This document shows positions 26,458-33,528 of a DNA stretch of 64,000 nucleotides, piece by piece. The position numbers were made by a program, and so were the translations under genes. Source of the stretch: Blautia massiliensis (ex Durand et al. 2017) (lineage in GTDB: Bacteria > Bacillota > Clostridia > Lachnospirales > Lachnospiraceae). The stretch is taken from positions 3,214,045-3,278,044 of the forward strand of contig NZ_LN913006.1 in the NCBI RefSeq assembly GCF_001487165.1, given 5' to 3'. Within the stretch, counting starts at the first letter, position 1. Every line of letters begins with the position of its first letter. A model generated the notes under the pieces. The model saw only the letters and a list, made by a program, of their open reading frames with translations, searched no databases and was not told where the DNA came from.

Positions 26458-27198
26458 ATGATTATTTACGCAGGAAAAGATTATCAGGATGTAAGCAGAA
26501 AAGCAGCCAATATCATGTCTGCACAGATTATCATGAAACCGGATGCAGTTCTTGGACTGGCTACCGGTTCCACGCCTGTGGGCATGTATGCACAACTGGT
26601 AGAATGGTACAAAAAAGGGGATCTGGATTTTTCCAGGGTGACAAGTGTGAATCTGGATGAGTACAAGGGACTTTCCGGCGACAATGACCAGAGCTACCGC
26701 TATTTTATGGATCATAATCTCTTTGACCATGTAAATATTGACAAAGCACGGACCTTTGTGCCTGACGGACTGGAAGAGGATAGCGATAAGGCATGTGCAC
26801 AGTATAACGAAATCATCCGGCAAACCGGAGGTGTGGATATGCAGCTGCTTGGTATCGGCGGGAACGGACACATCGGCTTCAATGAACCAGGAGATGCCTT
26901 TGAAAAAGAAACCCATTGTGTGGATCTGACAGAAAGTACCATCAGGGCCAATTCAAGGTTTTTTGAAAGCATGGATGAGGTCCCGAAACAGGCCTACACT
27001 ATGGGAATCGGGAATATCATGGCTGCAAAAAAGATCCTTCTTGTGGCAACGGGAACATCCAAGGCAGAAGCCCTGTATAATTCCCTGTACGGACCGATCA
27101 CACCGAAGGTTCCGGCATCTATCCTGCAGCTTCACCCGGATCTCACGGTTGTGGCAGATGAAGATGCACTGAGTATGATCCGCGAAAAAATAAAATAA
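26458..27198 (+). CDS. nagB: Glucosamine-6-phosphate deaminase
   Basis: NagB converts glucosamine 6-phosphate to fructose 6-phosphate and ammonia. The 246-residue protein has the phosphate-binding LGLATGSTPVGMY, the catalytic Asp67 in NLDEYKGL and the ring-opening His138 in GIGGNGHIGFNEPG. It is the last gene of the sugar operon, 17 bp after the TIM barrel gene, and suggests that the imported compound contains or yields an amino sugar. No nagA deacetylase is nearby. Confidence 0.93.
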   Translation: MIIYAGKDYQDVSRKAANIMSAQIIMKPDAVLGLATGSTPVGMYAQLVEWYKKGDLDFSRVTSVNLDEYKGLSGDNDQSYRYFMDHNLFDHVNIDKARTFVPDGLEEDSDKACAQYNEIIRQTGGVDMQLLGIGGNGHIGFNEPGDAFEKETHCVDLTESTIRANSRFFESMDEVPKQAYTMGIGNIMAAKKILLVATGTSKAEALYNSLYGPITPKVPASILQLHPDLTVVADEDALSMIREKIK

Positions 27199-27224
27199 AA
27201 ATCCGGAATACAACTGCCGGATCA

Positions 27225-27282
27225 AAAAAGGATGGCTTCCGATTCCTACCTGTGCAGGAACGGAAGCCATCCTTTTTCTTTC
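27225..27282. terminator. Bidirectional terminator between nagB and the CBS gene
   Basis: AAAAAGGATGGCTTCCG and CGGAAGCCATCCTTTTT form a perfect 17-bp stem between convergent genes; A- and T-runs on both sides allow use in either direction. A smaller hairpin TCCGG/CCGGA precedes it at 27202-27221. Confidence 0.92.
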
Positions 27283-27288
27283 CGCTGC

Positions 27289-27723
27289 TCAGTGGATTTC
27301 TTCACCGGCAGTTTTTTGTGCGGCTTTTATTTCGTTGTAACAGTATTTGATGATAGATTTTCTGGTTATGATTCCGATGAAGGAGCCCTGGTCATCTACC
27401 ACCGGTACGAAGTTCTGATTAATGGCGCGATCCAGGAGATCTTCCATATTGGAATCTGCATGGACCGGTTTGTAGGTGGCACGGCGTGGAATCGCCATGA
27501 TTGGGATTCCCTCTGTTTCCTTGATGTCGTGGATATCTGCACGGCGCATGCCCCAGAGGAGATCTCCCTCTGAGATGGTGCCGAGATATTTGCCGTCCAT
27601 GGTGAGGATAGGAATGCAGGAGTACTTGCGGTGCTCCATTTTTTCGAGGGTCTGGCGAAGAGTTTCATCCTCAAAGATGTAGGCTACTTCGCTTTTGGGA
27701 ATCAGAAAAAACAGAATGTTCAC
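27289..27723 (-). CDS. CBS-domain protein
   Basis: A 144-residue protein with two CBS motifs, the first around LRQTLEKMEHRKYSCIPIL with YLGTISEGDLL, the second around NMEDLLDRAINQNFVPVVDD with FIGIITRKSII. CBS pairs bind adenine nucleotides and act as regulators. It lies 48 bp downstream of asnA on the same strand, so it is probably co-transcribed; the partner it regulates is unknown. Confidence 0.88.
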   Translation of the reverse strand: MNILFFLIPKSEVAYIFEDETLRQTLEKMEHRKYSCIPILTMDGKYLGTISEGDLLWGMRRADIHDIKETEGIPIMAIPRRATYKPVHADSNMEDLLDRAINQNFVPVVDDQGSFIGIITRKSIIKYCYNEIKAAQKTAGEEIH

Positions 27724-27771
27724 GTTATTACCTCATTTCCGCGAAAATTATAAATAAATCTGTAGGCTGTT

Positions 27772-28782
27772 TTAGAGAAGCTGAAGTCCGTGTGTCTCTG
27801 CAGCATCTGTGATCTCCTTCGGCCAGAGAGAGACATGTACTTCTCCGATGTGTGCTTTACGAAGGAAGAACATACAGATCCTGGACTGTCCGATACCACC
27901 ACCGATGGTGTACGGAAGCTCTTTGTTCAGGATTGCTTTCTGGAATGGAAGCTCTCTTCGGTCATCACAGCCTGCTTCGGTAAGCTGACGGTCAAGTGCG
28001 TCCTCGTCAACACGGATTCCCATTGAGGAAAGCTCAAGGGCAATGTCAAGTACCGGATAGTATACGAGGATATCACCGTTCAGTTCCCAGTCATCATAGT
28101 CCGGGGCACGTCCGTCGTGGCGTTCGCCGTTGGTGAGGGTTTTGCCGACTTTCATAAGGAAGACAGCGCCCTTTTCACGGGTGATCCGATATTCACGTTC
28201 CCTCGGTGTGCAGTCCGGATACATGTCAAGAAGCTCCTGAGTTGTGATAAAGAAGATATCCTTTGGAAGGATCTCCTCGATGTAGTCATACTGTACAGCC
28301 ATGTATTTCTCAGTTTTACGAAGGACACTGTAAATGGTGCGTACGGTTTCCTTGAGAGTCTCCATGGAACGTTCTTCTTTGGAGATGATCTTTTCCCAGT
28401 CCCACTGGTCTACGTAAACAGAGTGGATATTGTCCAGATCTTCATCCCGGCGGATGGCTACCATATCTGTGTAAAGACCTTCTCCGTGAGAAAATCCGTA
28501 TTTTTTCAGTGCGTAGCGTTTCCATTTGGCAAGGGAGTGTACGATCTCGGCGTTGCTTCCTTCGATAGCCTTGATATCAAAGCTTACCGGGCGCTCTACA
28601 CCATTAAGGTTGTCATTAAGGCCGGATTCCGGTGCTACAAATGTTGGAGCGGATACTCGAAGAAGGTTCAGCTTCTGGGAGAGTGTCTGCTGGAAGAAAT
28701 CTTTTACTGTTTTGATCGCAATCTGTGTGTCATGGAGGTTCAGGTCTGCATGATAGGTTGCGGGGATTGTGATTGTATTCAT
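27772..28782 (-). CDS. asnA: Aspartate-ammonia ligase (asparagine synthetase A)
   Basis: AsnA makes asparagine from aspartate, ammonia and ATP and is related to class II aminoacyl-tRNA synthetases. The 336-residue length fits. Recognisable segments are LNLLRVSAPTFV, GLNDNLNGVERPVSFD, VYVDQWDWEK and the C-terminal GGGIGQSRICMFFL, the class II motif 3-like ATP site. The gene has its own promoter (28828-28856) and is followed by the CBS protein. Confidence 0.95.
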   Translation of the reverse strand: MNTITIPATYHADLNLHDTQIAIKTVKDFFQQTLSQKLNLLRVSAPTFVAPESGLNDNLNGVERPVSFDIKAIEGSNAEIVHSLAKWKRYALKKYGFSHGEGLYTDMVAIRRDEDLDNIHSVYVDQWDWEKIISKEERSMETLKETVRTIYSVLRKTEKYMAVQYDYIEEILPKDIFFITTQELLDMYPDCTPREREYRITREKGAVFLMKVGKTLTNGERHDGRAPDYDDWELNGDILVYYPVLDIALELSSMGIRVDEDALDRQLTEAGCDDRRELPFQKAILNKELPYTIGGGIGQSRICMFFLRKAHIGEVHVSLWPKEITDAAETHGLQLL

Positions 28783-28827
28783 TATCGGCTCCTCCTGATG
28801 ATTTTTAGGCTTATTGCTCTGTGGGGT

Positions 28828-28856
28828 ATTATAACAGAAAATGGGTGGAGTGGCAA
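28828..28856 (-). promoter_or_regulatory. Promoter of asnA
   Basis: Minus strand TTGCCA (28851-28856), 17-bp spacer, TATAAT (28828-28833); leader about 40 nt. Confidence 0.8.
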
Positions 28857-28919
28857 TATAATGAGAGGGGAAGTCTTTTGGGGTATCGTAGAAAAATACT
28901 GGGTATTAAATGCCTGGTG

Positions 28920-28928
28920 TGATATACT
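28920..28928 (+). promoter_or_regulatory. Extended -10 upstream of the zinc-ribbon gene
   Basis: TGATATACT (TGn plus TATACT) without a clear -35, about 70 bp ahead of the start codon at 28999. Confidence 0.45.
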
Positions 28929-28998
28929 GAAAAAAGAATGCTTATGTTTACGACGGAAATATAAATATCCGTTTTGACGGATAGAATGGAGGGAGCTT

Positions 28999-29532
28999 AT
29001 GGCAGGTCAAAGGTGTCAGGTTTGTGGGGGTAAGGTTGTAAATGGCAGGTGTTCATTATGTGGGATGCCTTACAGAAATGATGAGGTGTTATATCATCTG
29101 AATGAGCCCCGGGAGATACATTATAAACATGCTTCCGCCAAAGTGCGGGATATGATGCGGCAGTATGGACAGGATGCTGATCAAACAACACAACATAACG
29201 GAAACGTAAACCGGAATACGAATGCAAACCGGAATACGAACGCAAACCGGAATACGAATGCAAGCCGCAATACCGATTTGAATCGGAATCTAACCGGAAG
29301 CCGGAATACAGGTGCAGCAGCCGGACGTAAGACTGCAGCGGCAGTTAATACCAGGAATAAAACAACGGTGGGCAGAAATCGTGCAGAAGTTTTAGATCAG
29401 GGAAAAAAACAGCAAAAAAAAGATCAGAAAAGCAGTGGGGCAGGCTGGATCATATGGTTTATAGTGACACTGGCCATTCTGCTTCCGAAATTATGGGATT
29501 TTCTTACAGACTGGATCGGAACGAATTTGTGA
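28999..29532 (+). CDS. Zinc-ribbon protein with Asn/Arg repeats and one membrane helix
   Basis: I do not recognise a named family. The 177-residue protein has an N-terminal zinc ribbon (CQVCGG and CSLCG, about residues 6-22), a low-complexity basic stretch in which NRNTNA recurs (about 70-100), a Lys/Gln-rich segment and one C-terminal membrane helix (about 148-168, GWIIWFIVTLAILLP). No signal peptide, so the ribbon and repeats probably lie in the cytoplasm with a tail anchor. The repeat is coded by three 18-bp DNA repeats at 29209-29262. Zinc ribbon plus tail helix occurs in many uncharacterised Firmicutes proteins. Confidence 0.75.
   Translation: MAGQRCQVCGGKVVNGRCSLCGMPYRNDEVLYHLNEPREIHYKHASAKVRDMMRQYGQDADQTTQHNGNVNRNTNANRNTNANRNTNASRNTDLNRNLTGSRNTGAAAGRKTAAAVNTRNKTTVGRNRAEVLDQGKKQQKKDQKSSGAGWIIWFIVTLAILLPKLWDFLTDWIGTNL
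29209..29262 (+). repeat. Three 18-bp tandem repeats inside the zinc-ribbon gene
   Basis: AACCGGAATACGAATGCA at 29209, 29227 (one base changed) and 29245, followed by a decayed fourth copy. Each encodes one NRNTNA-type unit. Confidence 0.9.
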
Positions 29533-29618
29533 GAATATTTCTGCAGTGAGATCAGGCAGTACTAAGTGTCTGTATTTTCGTGTATACAGAAATATCCCTT
29601 TTCTTTTCTCCTCAGCTG

Positions 29619-29627
29619 TGTTATACT
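29619..29627 (+). promoter_or_regulatory. Extended -10 promoter of the second nrdD
   Basis: TGTTATACT (TGn plus TATACT at 29622-29627) with a weak -35. Transcription would begin near 29634, immediately before the NrdR-like boxes. Confidence 0.6.
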
Positions 29628-29635
29628 CATGCCTA

Positions 29636-29717
29636 GCACAACATATAGATGAAAAACAATATATAGAGGATATAGGTACTATATATAGTATTTTGCATAG
29701 CGACTTATATATAGCAC
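29636..29717 (+). promoter_or_regulatory. Cluster of NrdR-like boxes upstream of the second nrdD
   Basis: Four sites resemble the NrdR core C-w-A-T-A-T-A-T-w-G: cores at 29639-29648 (one mismatch), 29657-29666 (match), 29679-29688 (match, CTATATATAG) and 29705-29714 (one mismatch). Spacings between core starts are 18, 22 and 26 bp, unlike the usual 31-32 bp pair. They lie just downstream of the -10, a repressor position. Confidence 0.65.
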
Positions 29718-29732
29718 AGGGAGGGATGAGCA

Positions 29733-31868
29733 ATGTTATATGTGATCAAGAAAGACGGGACAAGAGAGGAGTTTAATCCGCAGAAGATCGTGGCTGCCGT
29801 GAACAAATCCGCAGAGCGTATTCTTTATACTTTTTCAGACGAGGAGAAGGATTTTATCTGCCGTTTTGCCCAGGAGCATGCGGATTCCCTTGGAAAGAAT
29901 GAGATCGAGATCCAGGAGATGCACAACATCGTGGAGGGGGCTCTGGAGCGTGTGAATCCGGCAGTTGCCAAGAGCTACCGTGATTATCGGAATTACAAGC
30001 TGGATTTTATCCATATGATGGATGATGTCTATACCAAGAGTCAGGCGATCCGTTATATCGGTGATAAAAGTAATGCCAATACAGACAGCGCCCTTGTTGC
30101 CACGAAACGAAGCCTGATCTTTAATGAGCTGAACAAGGAACTCTATCGGAAGTTTTTTATGAACCGTAATGAGCTTCAGGCATGTAAGGACGGCTACATT
30201 TATATTCATGACCAGTCTGCACGTCTGGATACCATGAATTGCTGTCTGTTCGATGTGGCAGCTGTTTTAAGTGGCGGTTTTGAGATGGGAAATGTCTGGT
30301 ATAACGAGCCGAAGACTCTGGATACAGCCTTTGATGTTATGGGGGATATCATTCTCAGTACAGCAGCACAGCAGTATGGTGGCTTTACAGTGCCGGAGGT
30401 TGATAAGATCCTGGCACCGTATGCAAAGAAGAGCTATGATAAATATATTTCCGAATTTATGAAATACTCGGACGAGAGCTGGAGTGGCCGTGAGGAGAGA
30501 GCTATTGAGTATGCTCTTGATAAGGTCCGCAGGGATTATGACCAGGGCTGGCAGGGAATTGAGTACAAGCTGAATACCGTCGGTTCTTCCAGAGGTGATT
30601 ATCCGTTTGTTACGGTGACACTTGGTCTCGGAACCGAGCAGTTTGAGAAGATGTGTACGATTTCCCTTCTTGAGGTCCATCAGGGAGGACAGGGTAAGGC
30701 CGGACACAAGAAACCGGTACTTTTCCCGAAGATCGTATTCCTTTATGACAAAGAGATCCATGGTCCAGGAAAGTGCTGTGAGGATATTTTTGAGGCTGGT
30801 GTGGAGTGTTCCTCCAAAACCATGTATCCGGACTGGCTGTCTATGTCCGGCGCAGGCTATATTTCCAGTATGTACAGGAAATACAAGAAGGTCATCAGCC
30901 CGATGGGATGCCGTGCTTTCTTAAGTCCGTGGTATGAGCGTGGCGGTATGGAGCCGGCGGATGAGAATGATACGCCTGTTTTTGTGGGACGTTTTAACAT
31001 TGGTGCGGTAAGCCTTCATCTTCCGATGATCCTTGCAAAGGCCAGAGCGGAGAGCAGAGATTTCTATGAGGTTCTGGATTTCTATCTGGAAATGATCCGT
31101 AACCTGCACATCCGCACTTACGAATATCTGGGACAGATGCGTGCATCCACCAACCCGCTTGCATACTGTGAAGGCGGTTTCTACGGCGGACATCTGAAAC
31201 CGAATGAAAAGATTGGCAAGATCCTGAAGCCTATGACAGCTTCCTTCGGTATCACAGCGTTAAATGAGCTTCAGGAACTTTACAATGGCAAATCCATTGC
31301 CGAGGATGGGGCGTTTGCTCTGGAGGTCCTGAAATATATCAATGACAAGGTAAATCAGTACAAGAAGGAAGATGGTTATCTTTATGCGATCTACGGAACA
31401 CCGGCAGAGAGTCTTTGTGGCCTGCAGGTAGAGCAGTTCCGTAAGATGTATGGAATCATTGAGGGCGTTTCTGACAGACCATATGTGAGCAACAGCTTCC
31501 ACTGCCATGTAACAGAGGATGTAACTCCGATCGAGAAACAGGATCTGGAGGGACGTTTCTGGGAGCTCTGCAATGGCGGTAAGATTCAGTATGTACGTTA
31601 TCCGATCGGCTACAATAAGGAAGCTATCCGTACACTGATCCGCAGAGCCATGGATCTGGGATATTATGAGGGAGTGAACCTTTCTCTTGCATACTGTGAC
31701 GATTGTGGTCATGAGGAACTGGAGATGGATGTATGCCCTGTCTGCGGTTCCAGAAATCTGACCAAGATCGACCGTATGAACGGATATCTTTCCTACAGCC
31801 GTGTCCATGGAGATACCCGCCTGAATGAGGCGAAGATGGCTGAGATCGCTGAGCGAAAATCTATGTAA
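29733..31868 (+). CDS. nrdD: Class III anaerobic ribonucleotide reductase
   Basis: A second anaerobic ribonucleotide reductase, 711 residues, clearly different from the one at 5553. It has an N-terminal ATP-cone (MLYVIKKDGTREEFNPQKIV), the glycyl-radical barrel, a zinc site near the C terminus (CDDCGHEEL and CPVCGSRN) and the radical loop RMNGYLSYSRVHGD with Gly684, 27 residues from the end as is normal. It has no fused redoxin. NrdR-like boxes precede it. No nrdG activase gene is next to it; the following gene is a convergent carbamate kinase. Confidence 0.95.
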   Translation: MLYVIKKDGTREEFNPQKIVAAVNKSAERILYTFSDEEKDFICRFAQEHADSLGKNEIEIQEMHNIVEGALERVNPAVAKSYRDYRNYKLDFIHMMDDVYTKSQAIRYIGDKSNANTDSALVATKRSLIFNELNKELYRKFFMNRNELQACKDGYIYIHDQSARLDTMNCCLFDVAAVLSGGFEMGNVWYNEPKTLDTAFDVMGDIILSTAAQQYGGFTVPEVDKILAPYAKKSYDKYISEFMKYSDESWSGREERAIEYALDKVRRDYDQGWQGIEYKLNTVGSSRGDYPFVTVTLGLGTEQFEKMCTISLLEVHQGGQGKAGHKKPVLFPKIVFLYDKEIHGPGKCCEDIFEAGVECSSKTMYPDWLSMSGAGYISSMYRKYKKVISPMGCRAFLSPWYERGGMEPADENDTPVFVGRFNIGAVSLHLPMILAKARAESRDFYEVLDFYLEMIRNLHIRTYEYLGQMRASTNPLAYCEGGFYGGHLKPNEKIGKILKPMTASFGITALNELQELYNGKSIAEDGAFALEVLKYINDKVNQYKKEDGYLYAIYGTPAESLCGLQVEQFRKMYGIIEGVSDRPYVSNSFHCHVTEDVTPIEKQDLEGRFWELCNGGKIQYVRYPIGYNKEAIRTLIRRAMDLGYYEGVNLSLAYCDDCGHEELEMDVCPVCGSRNLTKIDRMNGYLSYSRVHGDTRLNEAKMAEIAERKSM

Positions 31869-31925
31869 ATACTGGCTGCCCGATCAACTGTGTAACAGTG
31901 ATCGGATGTAGAGTCAGACAGTATA

Positions 31926-31980
31926 AAAAATATCCCGCAGAGCTGCCGGTAAGACCAGCAGCCGTCTGCGGGATATTTTT
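31926..31980. terminator. Bidirectional terminator between nrdD and the carbamate kinase gene
   Basis: AAAAATATCCCGCAGA and TCTGCGGGATATTTTT form a perfect 16-bp stem between convergent genes. Confidence 0.92.
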
Positions 31981-32031
31981 ATGTAAAGTGAAGTTTTATA
32001 GTTCACTTTGTATTCTGAGTCCGTAAAATGA

Positions 32032-32964
32032 TCATTTAATGATAGTTCCGGTCTTCTCACGGTAGCCGTCTTTTGCATGGGCCATGTCTGTGATGATGGT
32101 ACGGCGTCCGGTTCCCTTCTCCACGAAGGAAACACCTGCTTCGATCTTAGGAAGCATGGAGCCTGCCGCAAACTGTTTGCCGGCAATATATTTCTTGGCA
32201 TCTTCTGTGGAAATAGTATCCAGATAAGATTCGTGATCCGTATTATGGTCAAGGCTTACTTTCTCGACGCTTGTAAGGATCATCAGAGTGTCAGCGTTCA
32301 GTTCTTCTGCAAGAAGTCCTGCTGCCAGGTCTTTCTCGATGATGGCGCTGGCACCATTCAGATGAGTTCCCTGCTCAAGAACCGGGATTCCGCCGCCGCC
32401 TGCAGCAATGACGATCTGCTCTGCTGCAGAGAGGACCTTTACGGTTTCAATCTCTACGATCTTCTGTGGCTTCGGTGCTGCAAGGATACGTCTGTACTGA
32501 CCCTCGCCCACCTTTGTGACAAAGTTTCCTTTTTCTTCTTCAGCCTCGGCCTCTTCTGCGTTAAGAACACGTCCAATGATCTTCTCTGGCTCTGCAAATG
32601 CTTCATCGTATGGATCGATGACAACCTGTGTCAGAACTGTGCTGACCGGTTTGTAGATCCCTCTGGAGATAAGCTCAGCACGGATGGCGTTCTGAAGGTC
32701 ATAGCCGATATAACCCTGGCTCATGGCGGAACATACGGACATTGGTGCAAATGTATAATCAGGATGTGCCTTACCGAATTCATTCATTGCGGTGTGGATC
32801 ATCCCTACCTGCGGACCGTTGCTGTGGGAGATCACTACGCGGGTTCCCTCCTCTACCAGATCTGCGATTACCTTCGCTGCGAGTTTTGTAGCTGTTTTTT
32901 GCTCTGGAAGTGTGGTGCCAAGTGCCCGGTGGCCTAATGCAACTACTACGGTTTTTTCGCTCAT
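32032..32964 (-). CDS. arcC: Carbamate kinase
   Basis: Carbamate kinase makes ATP from carbamoyl phosphate and ADP, usually the last step of arginine or ureide fermentation. The 310-residue protein has HSNGPQVGM, the long insert ending in PKPQKIVEIE, IAAGGGGIPVL and KDLAAGLLAEEL. The N-terminal loop reads VALGHRALG where classic ArcC has VALGGNALG. ATG 32964 is used because GAGGT lies just upstream and the 41 residues before it are unlike the family. No arginine deiminase or ornithine carbamoyltransferase gene is in the window, so carbamoyl phosphate must come from elsewhere. Confidence 0.88.
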   Translation of the reverse strand: MSEKTVVVALGHRALGTTLPEQKTATKLAAKVIADLVEEGTRVVISHSNGPQVGMIHTAMNEFGKAHPDYTFAPMSVCSAMSQGYIGYDLQNAIRAELISRGIYKPVSTVLTQVVIDPYDEAFAEPEKIIGRVLNAEEAEAEEEKGNFVTKVGEGQYRRILAAPKPQKIVEIETVKVLSAAEQIVIAAGGGGIPVLEQGTHLNGASAIIEKDLAAGLLAEELNADTLMILTSVEKVSLDHNTDHESYLDTISTEDAKKYIAGKQFAAGSMLPKIEAGVSFVEKGTGRRTIITDMAHAKDGYREKTGTIIK

Positions 32965-33004
32965 AGGAAATACCTCGTTTCTCTTTAAAATTGGAATGAA
33001 ATCA

Positions 33005-33022
33005 GTTACTGTATCCAGTAAC
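33005..33022. repeat. Short palindrome in the carbamate kinase leader
   Basis: GTTACTG-TATC-CAGTAAC, 41-58 bp upstream of the start codon. The stem sequence resembles the arms of the elements at 15913 and 35506. Confidence 0.5.
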
Positions 33023-33058
33023 GAGTACATCGAAAACGACGTACGAGTATTATATTTT

Positions 33059-33087
33059 ATTATAAAAGACCTATGTGGGAAATGCAA
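33059..33087 (-). promoter_or_regulatory. Promoter of the carbamate kinase gene
   Basis: Minus strand TTGCAT (33082-33087), 17-bp spacer, TATAAT (33059-33064). Leader about 88 nt. The remainder of the 564-bp gap 32965-33528 holds small hairpins at 33117-33143 (AAACCG/CGGTTT), 33268-33285 (AAAGTTT/AAACTTT) and 33344-33364 (GATCCTGC/GCGGGATC) but no gene. Confidence 0.8.
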
Positions 33088-33528
33088 TAGAAAATCGAGT
33101 GTTTTCCAAGACAGGAAAAACCGCCTGATCCAGTCAGACGGTTTGATTCCTACTATTTTTTGAGGGGGGAGATAGAGAGTGGTTTTTCATCTATCCAACA
33201 CCTATTATATAGAGAAAATATGTTTAAAATATGTCGTTAATCTAAAAGAAATGGAAAATTTATAAAGAAAGTTTAAACAAACTTTATAATTTTTATATCC
33301 GGTTGCGCATGGTCTGAAAATGTGATACATTGAAAAAGTCTTGATCCTGCATTCTGCGGGATCTGTTCACGCATCATTTCGATGCAGAAATCCATTTTAT
33401 TTTATCGAAAAAAATATTGATCATGCACCATTTGCCGGGGAGGGATGCCTTTGTCTGTGGAAAAGTAAGCTTCTGTAAAAAAACATGTGTATAAGAAATG
33501 CCAGATCAGGCAGAAATGAGGAAGAGCC

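Noticed and set aside
29209-29262. CRISPR-like array
   Set aside because: Short contiguous 18-bp repeats without spacers, in frame within a gene; a coding minisatellite.
33420-33528. Possible cyclic-di-GMP riboswitch ahead of the surface-protein gene
   Set aside because: Surface genes often have one, but the conserved core bases of the type I and II classes could not be found.
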